From Oligoflexales bacterium (GTDB lineage Bacteria > Myxococcota_A > UBA9042 > DTJE01), in NCBI GenBank assembly GCA_012840965.1, contig DUVQ01000169.1:1-41331 (forward strand): a DNA stretch of 41,331 bases, given 5' to 3'. The notes below the pieces were generated by a model. That model made no database searches. It had not been told where the DNA came from and saw only the letters and a program-made list of their open reading frames with translations. Below are positions 15,606-24,151 of this stretch, one piece after another. The translations under genes and the position numbers were made by a program. How positions within the stretch are numbered: position 1 is the first letter of the stretch; every line of letters begins with the position of its first letter.

Positions 15606-18473
15606 CTAAGACTGGCGAGATCTTTCAGTTAGAAGCTGTCCGATAAAATCCCTAAATGATCTGAACCCTCTCCATTGCGCGGGGCTTCTGATGGGAGAGT
15701 CTTCTGGATGGCGCAGCGTCACCCTGCCAATTTTGGCAAGTGCTGCCGCTTGATTAGGTCGAATATCAACAATGATATCCAGTGGTTCGTCGCTGTCTTC
15801 CAAGCCAACATGGATTTCTCCTGGGCTTAAGGTCACTATCGTCACAATCTTATACCCCGAGAATGACCTGTCTTGGACTTGCTTAAACACACGCGCCAAA
15901 AAAGCCCCTGCCCTGACGGTTGCTGCATCGATCTCCTGAACTTCTGTGGTCGTGTTGGCAGTTCCTAGTGCATGGGAATTGGCCCGCTTTGCCTCAACCA
16001 TGGCCTGCCAAAAGTCTCGTTGAAATACGTGCTTGTGCCACCAGACAAAGACCTGGCCTGACAGTGGGATAAAAGGCTTCCCCTCGCGATACAAAGTGAC
16101 GCATTCTCGTTCGATCACAATCTCATCTGCCAGCCCAACATAATTGGCCAAAGGCGTCCTAAGTGAAGTTTTACCAACTTGACATCTGAAGCGGTAATGA
16201 GAGTCTGCGTTTGAGGCTTTTGCACTGCCAATTTCTGACCCCGAGCCGGCCAAGGGGTCCTCAAGTGGAATCAGCTCGACCATGGCCCCCTGTTCATCAC
16301 TGAATAGCAGAGTTGGATGCTGAAGCTGTGCTATGTGGCGTTCAAACTGCTCAGGTGCCACCTCTCTTTGGCGTTCCAGCACAAATCTGGCCCTACCCAG
16401 TGCGACATTGCAATTCGCTTCACAGGGAATGTATTCCAGGCCCACAGAGGCTGGATGCAGCTCAAATGGGATTTCATCAGGCGCTGCTATTCTTCGTGTG
16501 ATGTGCATCCAGAAGGTTGAGTCTTGTAGGGCCGACGCTTCCAAAGCCATAGCCTTTGAGCAGCATTCTGGATAGCCAAGGAGCTTTCCTATCTCAGAAA
16601 TAGTGTCCTGTCGTTCTTCAATGACGATATCCGTATCGATCCCAGTTTGCGCTAATTCGTTCAGGTGCAGGGTTAATTCAATGGCCCTGGATACTTCCTT
16701 TGGGTTTTTGCCAAAAAAGGCCTCGTAAAAACTAGTATCGGGTCTTTTGACCAGCCTCAGATTAGGCAGTGAATCGCACGCTTTCCACTCGTTCACCATC
16801 TGGGATTCGATTGGCTCAATCTTGCTGACTGGCTTCACATCGAGGATACACTCAAGTGGAACTTTCAGCTCCTTGTCACTTCCGCGTATAAAGTCCTGGG
16901 GCGAAGGGGGTGGAGGTTCATTAGATGGGTGACTAATATTGGGTTTTGCTACGAAGCGGCGTCCCTCGTCTAATAAATCTTCCACGGAAGACACGGTCTT
17001 CAAGAGGTTTTGTCTTATCACAGCCATCTGCACTATGTGTCTAGCCAAATTGATGACTGAATTTCCCGAAGACCGACAATTCAAGGCCAGCTCAGTAACT
17101 ACGGTTGTCAATTCATCAAAGTCGGCTGGTACTCTGTCGTTTTCGATGCGAAGAAGAACCTTGCTTACGTTGTCCAAAACCGGATTGGTAAACCGCCACG
17201 GTGCTTCATGGTCGTAAAGATTGAGCGAGGCGGTGTCAAGGAGGGGGTCGTCATAACTTTTGGTCAGCAGTTCATCTTGTTTCGCACGCCAGTACAGGGG
17301 TAGGGTTGGATAAAGGCGCAGTCGCCCCGATAAGAGTTTCCCCGTGATGTCTTCCAGTTGAAGAAGCCTAGTTATCGATAGGTTAAGCACCAGTTCTTCA
17401 GGCTCAGTCCATGGCGTCATGGTGATCAGGCTTAGTCCACCATGCCTCCTGAAACCAAAGTGGTTAGGCCATTGGCGTTCTAGCTGAAAGAGAATCCGAA
17501 GCGCCTTCAGATTGGTTAAACCATCAAATCCTTTGTTAAGTCTGTCCAATTCTTTGGAGCTAAAGTTCTCGATACCAATCAGGCTCATTTCGATTCTGTG
17601 GGTACTGCCCTTCAGCTCAGGAAGCGCCCTTTTGAAATCCTCAAACCGCCAGCCCAACATGTCAGAGCGGCAGTCAAACAAAAAGTCCGAGCCTGGTAAG
17701 CTTGATTGAACAATGCTTTTTACAGTTGATTCAAGGTGTTTGATAGGGGCCTCGCCCTGCATTCGAATCATCAGACGTTGATTAGTTGACGGACATGTTA
17801 GGGCTATTGCCTCTAGCTGGTCTCGTACCGCTTGATTCGGATCCACCGCCTCCCAGACCGATTTATCACTCTCTGGGCGGGTACAAAAGGCGCAGCCTCC
17901 GCGTCGAATCAAGGCGCCTTGGTGCTGCTTGCCAAGAAAAGGGTTCGAAGAAAAGGGCCTGTTGTACAGGCAGGGATCTCCCGCAATCAAGAAGGGCAGG
18001 GGATTAGTTGTAGACGCAGCCGTATTTCCAGGAATCCAGCCATAATCTGGGATCTGACCAGCCAGATTTGTAAGAAGACGGACGTTGTCATCTGAATCTG
18101 GAAACGCAGGGCCGTCTTCCCAAAGGCTGGCAATGGGTTTTGAGTTTCGACTGTCTGCTGGGCCAGCATGTAGGATCTGACAGTCAGGCGCTGGTAGTGA
18201 CAAGTCCTTAAGAAGATTAGTAGATGGGGTAAGGCCAAAAAGAATATGGGTGGGATTCCAGCTATCCAAAAGCCGCCTAAGTACTGCAGTGTCTTCTTGA
18301 TTTAGCGAGACTCCAACGGATTCAAATTGGAGCATGTTGGCAGGATCCACGCCAAATCTCACCCATTGAACTTCGTGACTCTTCTTGAGTCTCCCCTTAA
18401 TGAAGGGAAACCACTCAGCACGGTGGAAGCCAGCGGTGGCGGCAAATTCGACTAACAACACTCTAAAAACCAA
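15606..18473 (-). CDS. B12-binding/radical-SAM-like protein with cysteine-rich DUF483-like region (paralogue A)
   Basis: This is about 955 residues from TTG 18473; a GTG at 18539 extends the frame but would overlap the predicted promoter. Residues 1-110 form a Rossmann-like domain resembling the B12-binding domain of radical SAM enzymes, without the DxHxxG motif. C168 and the pair C194/C197 (GGCAFC) fall where a radical SAM cluster is expected, but the first Cys of a standard CxxxCxxC is Arg. A TIM-barrel-like stretch (LSLITMTPWTEPEELVL) follows. C637-C638 (GYPECC) and C684/C688 (IPCEANC) resemble DUF483-type domains. The C-terminal ~90 residues look like the small module seen in two neighbours. 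It precedes the NifH-like gene and is paralogous to the upstream pseudogene. Its role is unknown; I infer an Fe-S protein of the same pathway. Confidence 0.75.
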   Translation of the reverse strand: MVFRVLLVEFAATAGFHRAEWFPFIKGRLKKSHEVQWVRFGVDPANMLQFESVGVSLNQEDTAVLRRLLDSWNPTHILFGLTPSTNLLKDLSLPAPDCQILHAGPADSRNSKPIASLWEDGPAFPDSDDNVRLLTNLAGQIPDYGWIPGNTAASTTNPLPFLIAGDPCLYNRPFSSNPFLGKQHQGALIRRGGCAFCTRPESDKSVWEAVDPNQAVRDQLEAIALTCPSTNQRLMIRMQGEAPIKHLESTVKSIVQSSLPGSDFLFDCRSDMLGWRFEDFKRALPELKGSTHRIEMSLIGIENFSSKELDRLNKGFDGLTNLKALRILFQLERQWPNHFGFRRHGGLSLITMTPWTEPEELVLNLSITRLLQLEDITGKLLSGRLRLYPTLPLYWRAKQDELLTKSYDDPLLDTASLNLYDHEAPWRFTNPVLDNVSKVLLRIENDRVPADFDELTTVVTELALNCRSSGNSVINLARHIVQMAVIRQNLLKTVSSVEDLLDEGRRFVAKPNISHPSNEPPPPSPQDFIRGSDKELKVPLECILDVKPVSKIEPIESQMVNEWKACDSLPNLRLVKRPDTSFYEAFFGKNPKEVSRAIELTLHLNELAQTGIDTDIVIEERQDTISEIGKLLGYPECCSKAMALEASALQDSTFWMHITRRIAAPDEIPFELHPASVGLEYIPCEANCNVALGRARFVLERQREVAPEQFERHIAQLQHPTLLFSDEQGAMVELIPLEDPLAGSGSEIGSAKASNADSHYRFRCQVGKTSLRTPLANYVGLADEIVIERECVTLYREGKPFIPLSGQVFVWWHKHVFQRDFWQAMVEAKRANSHALGTANTTTEVQEIDAATVRAGAFLARVFKQVQDRSFSGYKIVTIVTLSPGEIHVGLEDSDEPLDIIVDIRPNQAAALAKIGRVTLRHPEDSPIRSPAQWRGFRSFRDFIGQLLTERSRQS

Positions 18474-18514
18474 AGATTTTTCCCCGCCAAAAGCACGGTT
18501 TACGATGATAGAGC

Positions 18515-18543
18515 ATGCTATTAGAAACTGCAAAACCACCCAA
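18515..18543 (-). promoter_or_regulatory. candidate promoter of paralogue A
   Basis: TTGGGT and TAGCAT are separated by 17 nt. The equivalent site upstream of paralogue B (21116-21144) has TTGGAC-N17-TGACAT with a conserved spacer core TTTTGCAGTTTCT, showing that the duplication carried its promoter. Confidence 0.45.
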
Positions 18544-18593
18544 GAATTGAGCGAGACTTTCTTTTCAACGAGTCATTGATGGCCAGTTCCCAA

Positions 18594-21086
18594 TCATGAA
18601 GCTGTTTTTGGGTAGGACAGAATCTGTTTAATGACGTCCTTAAGAGAGTTGAATGCACTCCACTGCGCCGTGCTATTGATTGGGGATTCTGGAGGGTGAC
18701 GGAGCGTCAGCTTACCAATTTTTGCTAGTGCCGCTGTCTGGTTTGGCCTGATATCAACTATGATATCAAACGGTTCACCACTGCCCTGTAGCCCGATGTG
18801 AATCTCTCCTGGGCCGGCGATAACTACACTCCCAATCTTGTATCCAGCGAATGATCTTTCTTGTAGCTGCTTAAACAAACGTGCCAAAAAATTGGTTGCC
18901 CTGACGGTTTTGGAATCGACTTCCTGAACTTCCGTAGTAGTCATAGCACTTGTAGCTGCATGGGGATTGGCCATTTTTGCCTCAAGCATGGCCTTCCAAA
19001 AATCACGCTGAAACACGTGTTTATACCACCAAACAAAGACTTGGCCGGACAGTGGAATGAAAGGCCTACCCTGGCGATACAATGTGACACGCTCACGACC
19101 AATCGAGATTTCATCAGCCAGCTTGATATAATCGGCCAAAAAGATTCTCTCAGAAATCTTACCCACTTGAAATCTGAAGCGGTAACAGCACTCCGTGCCC
19201 GGCGATTTTTCGTTGCTATTCTCTGGTGCCATAGTTGAAACTGTTAAAGGGTCCTCAAGCGGAATCAGTTCGACCATGGCCCCTTGCTCATCACTGAAGA
19301 GCAAGGTTGGATTCTGAAGTGGTTCTATGTTGTTCCTAATTTTCTCGGGAGCAGTCTCTTCCAGACGTTTGAGCAATAATCTGGCTCTCTCAAGAGCAAC
19401 TTCGCAATCTGCTTTACAGGGAATAAATTCAAGGCCAATCGAGGCTGGATGTAGTTCAAATGGGATTTAATCAGGCGCTGCGACTCTACGTGCAACGTGC
19501 ATCCAGAAACCAGAATAACTAAACGGATTAGTCTTAAAAGCCAATGCCTTTGAGCAGCATTCCGGGTAGCCAAACAGCTTTCCTATCTCGGCTACGGAGT
19601 TGCGTTGCTCCTGTGAAATACTATCAGCATCGGGTCTGGCCAGCTCGTTCAAAGGAAATGTTAACTCAATGCTTCTGCAAACATCTTGAAGGTTTCTGCC
19701 GAAAAAAGCATCGTAAAAACCGTTGTCAGGCCTTTTAACCAGTTTGAGGTTAGGCAACTGTTTACATGCTTCCCACTTGTCCAACTGCTGAGGTTGAATG
19801 TATTCGATTTTGCTAACTGGTTTTACATCAAGGATGCACTCAAGTGGTAGTCTTAGTCCACCCTCAGCGCCGCGTAAAAAGTCCTGGGGTGTTGGAGCAG
19901 GGGCCTCATTGTACGCGTGACTGACATCTGTTTTTTCTACGAAGTTTTGTCCTTCTTTCAATAAATCTGTTGTGGAGAGCTCGGTCTGTAAGAGATTTTG
20001 CTTTATGACAGCCATCTGGACTATGTGTCTGGCCAAACCAACGAGCGAGTGTCCTGAAGATCGACATTTTGAGACAAGCTCAATCACTTTGGTTGTCAAT
20101 TCATCGCGGGCGGCGGGTACATCGTGATTTTCCATGCGAAGAAGGATTTCAATTACATTATCCAACACCGAATTGGCGAACCGCCACGGTGCTTCATTGT
20201 CGTGGTGATTGTGTGGTGTGGTATCAAGTGGTCCTTCATCATTGAGCTCAAGCAGACTTTTTATCGAAAGGTCTAGCACCACCTCTTCTGGCTCAGTCCA
20301 TGGTGTCATGGTGAGCAGGCTTAATCTGCCATGCCTCCTGGGAACAAAGTGCTTGGGCCATTGGTGTTCGAGCTGGAAAAGAACCCAGAGCGCCTTCAGA
20401 TTGGCTATGCCGTCAAATCTGTTGTTGTGTTCGTCCAACTCCTTGGAGTAGGAGTTCTTGATTCCCGTCAGGCATACTTCAATTCTGTGGGAAGAGCCCT
20501 CAAGTTGGGGAAGTGCCCTCCTGAAATCTTCAAATCTGCTCACCAGCATGTCTGGGTGGCATTCGATCAACAAATCTGAGCCTGGCAAGTCCGATTCCAC
20601 GATGTCTTTTAAAACGGCTTCAAGGTGGTTAATAGCGGATTCACCCCGCATTCGAATCACCAGACGCCGGCCATCTGTTTTGTATGTTTGGGCTAACTCT
20701 GAGGCCGCAGGTTCATCGACCAAAAGGCCGGCAGTAGGGGCTGAGTTTGTACTGTTGGTGGGGGCGGCATGAATGATCTGGTAGTCAGGTGATGGTAAAG
20801 ACAGGGCTTTAAGGAGAGATGTGGAGGGGGGCAAACTAAAAAGGATATGGGTAGGGTGCCAGCTATCTAAAAGCCCGCTAAGTGCTGCTGTCTCTTCATG
20901 ATTCAGCGAGACCCCGTCTGATTCAAACTGGATCATCTCCGTAGGATCCACGCTGAATCTAGCCCATTGAACCTGATGATTTTTATTAAGCAATTCTTTG
21001 ACTATGGGAACCCACTCGGTGAGCTGAAAATCAGCTGTGGCGGCAAAATCAACTAGCAAAACTCTAAGAACTACCAATTTTTTCAA
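18594..21086 (-). pseudogene. paralogue B, interrupted by one in-frame stop
   Basis: The frame starts at TTG 21086 or 21077 and aligns along its whole length with paralogue A. It is interrupted by TAA at 19467-19469, where A has GAA (A-P-D-Glu-I-P-F-E-L against A-P-D-stop-I-P-F-E-L). After the stop the same frame stays open and conserved down to 18594, so only this one codon breaks the gene. The upstream part is up to 539 residues, the downstream part 291 codons. B also lacks about 95 residues that in A contain the C...CxxC cluster segment, plus about 33 residues further on. GYPECC and IPCxxxC survive but are split by the stop. It may be recently inactivated, read as two polypeptides (the second from a TTG such as 19376), or a sequencing error. 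Confidence 0.8.
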
Positions 21087-21115
21087 ACAAAAGGACGGGT
21101 AAGCAATAGTAGTTC

Positions 21116-21144
21116 ATGTCACCAGAAACTGCAAAATCGTCCAA
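21116..21144 (-). promoter_or_regulatory. candidate promoter of paralogue B
   Basis: TTGGAC-N17-TGACAT on the minus strand, conserved with the promoter of paralogue A. Transcription would start near 21109, just before the TTG start. Confidence 0.4.
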
Positions 21145-21147
21145 ATC

Positions 21148-21159
21148 ACTGCTCGCAGT
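21148..21159. promoter_or_regulatory. inverted repeat between divergent promoters, candidate operator
   Basis: ACTGCTCGCAGT has 5-bp arms around a 2-bp centre. It lies exactly between the -35 boxes of the divergent paralogue B and kinase promoters, so one protein bound there could control both directions. No matching palindrome is seen upstream of paralogue A. Confidence 0.4.
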
Positions 21160-21160
21160 A

Positions 21161-21189
21161 TTGTCTTTTGATCGAATTTGGGAAATACT
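21161..21189 (+). promoter_or_regulatory. candidate promoter of the Ser/Thr kinase gene
   Basis: TTGTCT (4/6) and AATACT (4/6) are 17 nt apart; predicted transcription start near 21196, before the GGAGGAG ribosome site and GTG start at 21233. Confidence 0.45.
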
Positions 21190-21232
21190 TCCAAGGTCTT
21201 AGCGGCCTTAGACAATACTACCTGGAGGAGCT

Positions 21233-22414
21233 GTGGATCTTGGTGTGGTTTGTACCGGTTGTGGCTCACCTGTTGAGGAGTTGGAACCTGATTGCCTGAA
21301 ATGCAAAACCGTTCGCCCAGCGGCTGGATGGCGGCAAGACCCAAGGCTAGGGCTGGTGATGCCGGATGGGCGAACCATAACAAGGCGGCTTGGGTTTGGG
21401 CTGACTGGAAGCGTTTATCTGGCGACCCGCGAAGCAGGCCAAGACCCTGTTGCAATTAAGGTCTTGAAGCGCGAACTAGCTGGTGATCCTGAGTTGGCCC
21501 GCAGATTTCGCCAGGAAGCGGTGCTTATGAGGTCCATGCAGATTCCCCATATTGTGCCAGCCTATGAGTGGGGGACATTGCCTGATGGTTGTCCTTATTT
21601 TTCCATGGAGTACGTGGAAGGGGTTGGCCTTGAGCAGGTTTTGGCTTCCCAAAAGCAGTTGGACTTCGACGTGGTGATTGGTATCGCCAGACAGGTGTTG
21701 ACGGCCCTCGGCGCGGCCCATGATTTGGGGGTGATTCACAGGGATTTAAAACCCGGAAACCTGATGCTGATGCCTGGGCCTGATGGCAAATCAGAGGTGC
21801 GAATCCTTGATTTTGGTTTTGCCCGCCTGCTTTCAGACAGGTCAAGCAAGTCTGAGAAGGATGACCCTTTTCGCCTTACCCAGACTGCAACGGTTTTTGG
21901 AACCCCCACCTACATGTCGCCAGAGCAGGCCAGAGGTTCCCTTGTTGCAGATGCGCGGTCTGATTTTTATAGCCTTGGGGTGATTTTGTATCAAACCATT
22001 GCGGGGCGCCCACCGTTTGTGGGAAGCAAGGTCGCCATTTTGGATCAGCACATCAACGTTCAACCTGAGAAGCTGAGGGAGTTTCGCAAAGACGTGCCGC
22101 CAGCTTTAGAAAAGATAGTTGACGGCATGTTACAGAAGGACCCCAATAAACGGCCCTCTTCTGCTGCTAGTATCCTAAAAAGCCTGGACACTGCGTTCGG
22201 GCCTGACACAAATCGTATCGACACCGGGAAATATAGGGCGTTACCTAGGTCTGAACTAGCGGCTCAGGTGACTCGCCATGTCCTGAATACCGATTCCCTT
22301 CCAGTAATTCGGGATGTTCCGCAGGAGCCACCCAAGTCGCGGGTGAAATGGGTGCCTGTGATTGTGGTTGGGGTTATTGTGGTGGTTGCGGTTTTATATG
22401 TGATACTTCTCTGA
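21233..22414 (+). CDS. membrane-anchored Ser/Thr protein kinase with N-terminal zinc ribbon
   Basis: This 393-residue eukaryote-like kinase starts at GTG 21233 after GGAGGAG. Residues 7-24 hold two Cys pairs (C7/C10 and C21/C24) of a zinc ribbon. The kinase domain spans about 50-310 with Gly-rich loop LGFGLTGSV, catalytic-site K76, HRDLKPGN with catalytic D171, DFGFA with D193, and GTPTYMSPEQ. A Lys/Arg-containing linker leads to one C-terminal membrane helix (about 370-392), so the kinase faces the cytoplasm and no extracytoplasmic sensor domain is present. All catalytic residues are intact. It is divergent from the paralogue B gene across a shared regulatory gap, so it might control that block; targets are unknown. 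Confidence 0.95.
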   Translation: MDLGVVCTGCGSPVEELEPDCLKCKTVRPAAGWRQDPRLGLVMPDGRTITRRLGFGLTGSVYLATREAGQDPVAIKVLKRELAGDPELARRFRQEAVLMRSMQIPHIVPAYEWGTLPDGCPYFSMEYVEGVGLEQVLASQKQLDFDVVIGIARQVLTALGAAHDLGVIHRDLKPGNLMLMPGPDGKSEVRILDFGFARLLSDRSSKSEKDDPFRLTQTATVFGTPTYMSPEQARGSLVADARSDFYSLGVILYQTIAGRPPFVGSKVAILDQHINVQPEKLREFRKDVPPALEKIVDGMLQKDPNKRPSSAASILKSLDTAFGPDTNRIDTGKYRALPRSELAAQVTRHVLNTDSLPVIRDVPQEPPKSRVKWVPVIVVGVIVVVAVLYVILL

Positions 22415-22692
22415 ACTTTGGCTTGTATGTCACTAACTTCCTCCTATCTGTTGGATGTCGGTGCTTAAACGTCCGGTATTTTAAGGTGTTTTTTTTAGGT
22501 GGCTTGTTTGACAAAAAGTTGCTGCTAAAATTTTTGATAAAAGCCGGGTCGCTGGTACTATCAGGCGATATTTTGGTGTCGGCTCACTGGCGCTGACGCC
22601 CCCTAAATTCTCCGCCAAACCGCAGGCCAACCATTGTGTGCAGGGCGGCCATGTGAGCGGGGAACAGGGTACTTTCAGTATTGGATGAAACG

Positions 22693-24114
22693 ATGCTTTT
22701 TCACAGTATTGACTACATTTTATTTCTTACCTTGGTGGTGATTGGATTTTGGAGTCTGGTTCGCCACGGTAAGGCTCGAATCATATGGCTGTTTTTGGCC
22801 TCCTGCCGATTTTACATGGTCTGGCATCCGGCTTATGTCGGCTTGATACTAGCGTCTTCTGTAATCGACTGGTTGGTTGGTAGAAATCTTCCAAAGGTCC
22901 AAAATCCAAAGAAAAAGAAGGCTGTTCTTTCTATAAGCATTCTGTGGAACCTTGGGGTTTTGGGAATATTCAAGTATTTCAACTTCTTTTCGCAATCTGT
23001 GGAGGCCGCTCTTGGATTTTTGGGACTCCAGGTTTCAATGCCGTTTCTCAATGTATTGCTGCCAGTTGGAATATCGTTTTATACCTTCCAGACGATGTCT
23101 TACACCATTGACGTTTACAGAGGCAAGATACAGCCAGAGCCCAGCTTGCTGAACTACGCAACCTACCTCTTGTTTTTCCCGCCACTGGTGGCTGGCCCCA
23201 TTGTCAGGGCCGCGGATTTGCTGCCTCAACTGCGTGGTAAGCCGGGTCTGAGTCCCGCAATGGCTGGTGAGGGCGTCTTCTTGATCATGCGAGGGCTTCT
23301 GAAAAAGGTGATAGTTGCGGACTACTTAGGTTTAAACTTAGTTAATCGTGCCTTCGATAACCCTGCGGCCTTCACTTCGCTGGAATTGTTGGTGGCTCTG
23401 TACGCTTATACCATGCAGATCTATTGCGATTTTTCAGGATACACCGACGTTGCTCGTGGCTCGGCAATGCTGATGGGGATTAAGCTTCCAGAAAACTTCA
23501 AGCGTCCATACAAGGCAACCAGCCCGGCTGCTTTCTGGCGAAACTGGCACATGACCTTGTCTTCTTGGTTGCGTGACTACGTGTATTTCCCGTTGGGCGG
23601 TTCTAGGTGTAGCCCAGCTAGGACTTATTTTAATCTCTGGATGACCCTGTTTTTGATAGGTATTTGGCATGGTGCCGGGTGGAACTTTGTCGTTTATGGA
23701 ACAATCCACGGTCTGGCCATGGTGATTCACCGTTATTTCTACAAGCGCTCTGGTAGAACCAAGACAACAGTTGACCCCAAGTGGATGGTCGTCTTAAAGA
23801 TTTTCGGGACATTTCACTTTGTGGTGCTTTCGCGAATTCTTTTCAGATCTGACAGCCTGTCGTCGGCCTGGACTATGGTTACTCAACTGGCCAAGGGAAC
23901 TACCTCTTTGGCCCAGATTTCGACTGGCCTGTGGGTGCTTTTGGGTGTCACATATTTGATTCACTGGCTGCCTGTGTCATGGACTGAAAACTTAAAGGCT
24001 TTGTACATAAGGATGCCCGCTGTGATTCAGGGGCTGATTTTTGTGGCGGCTGCGGCTGTTATGGTTAAATTGGCTTCAACTCAGGTTGTGCCGTACATAT
24101 ATTTCCAGTTTTAG
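22693..24114 (+). CDS. MBOAT-family O-acyltransferase, AlgI-like
   Basis: This 473-residue polytopic membrane protein belongs to the AlgI branch of the membrane-bound O-acyltransferases, which move acyl (usually acetyl) groups across the inner membrane for polysaccharide modification. Signatures include the N-terminus MLFHSIDYILF, a GISFYTFQTMSYTIDVYRG segment, FWRNWHMTLSSWLRDYVY and GIWHGAGWNF, which carries the catalytic His. About ten or more hydrophobic helices are visible. ATG 22693 matches the usual family N-terminus; the frame also contains a TTG at 22681. It is followed 37 nt later by an SGNH-type gene, a pairing like AlgI with AlgJ/AlgX. The 278-nt gap before it holds TTGTTT-N16-TAAAAT (22504-22531), a weak promoter candidate, and a 9-bp hairpin at 22575-22600 without a T run. 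Confidence 0.93.
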   Translation: MLFHSIDYILFLTLVVIGFWSLVRHGKARIIWLFLASCRFYMVWHPAYVGLILASSVIDWLVGRNLPKVQNPKKKKAVLSISILWNLGVLGIFKYFNFFSQSVEAALGFLGLQVSMPFLNVLLPVGISFYTFQTMSYTIDVYRGKIQPEPSLLNYATYLLFFPPLVAGPIVRAADLLPQLRGKPGLSPAMAGEGVFLIMRGLLKKVIVADYLGLNLVNRAFDNPAAFTSLELLVALYAYTMQIYCDFSGYTDVARGSAMLMGIKLPENFKRPYKATSPAAFWRNWHMTLSSWLRDYVYFPLGGSRCSPARTYFNLWMTLFLIGIWHGAGWNFVVYGTIHGLAMVIHRYFYKRSGRTKTTVDPKWMVVLKIFGTFHFVVLSRILFRSDSLSSAWTMVTQLAKGTTSLAQISTGLWVLLGVTYLIHWLPVSWTENLKALYIRMPAVIQGLIFVAAAAVMVKLASTQVVPYIYFQF

Positions 24115-24151
24115 AGGTGCTGGTTTACGACTGACCTGCAAGGAGGTTAAC

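Noticed and set aside
19467-19469. In-frame stop as a selenocysteine or other recoding site
   Set aside because: The codon is TAA, not TGA, the paralogue has Glu (GAA) there, and no recoding element was recognised.
22575-22600. Rho-independent terminator
   Set aside because: A 9-bp hairpin with two G-U pairs is present, but no T run follows.
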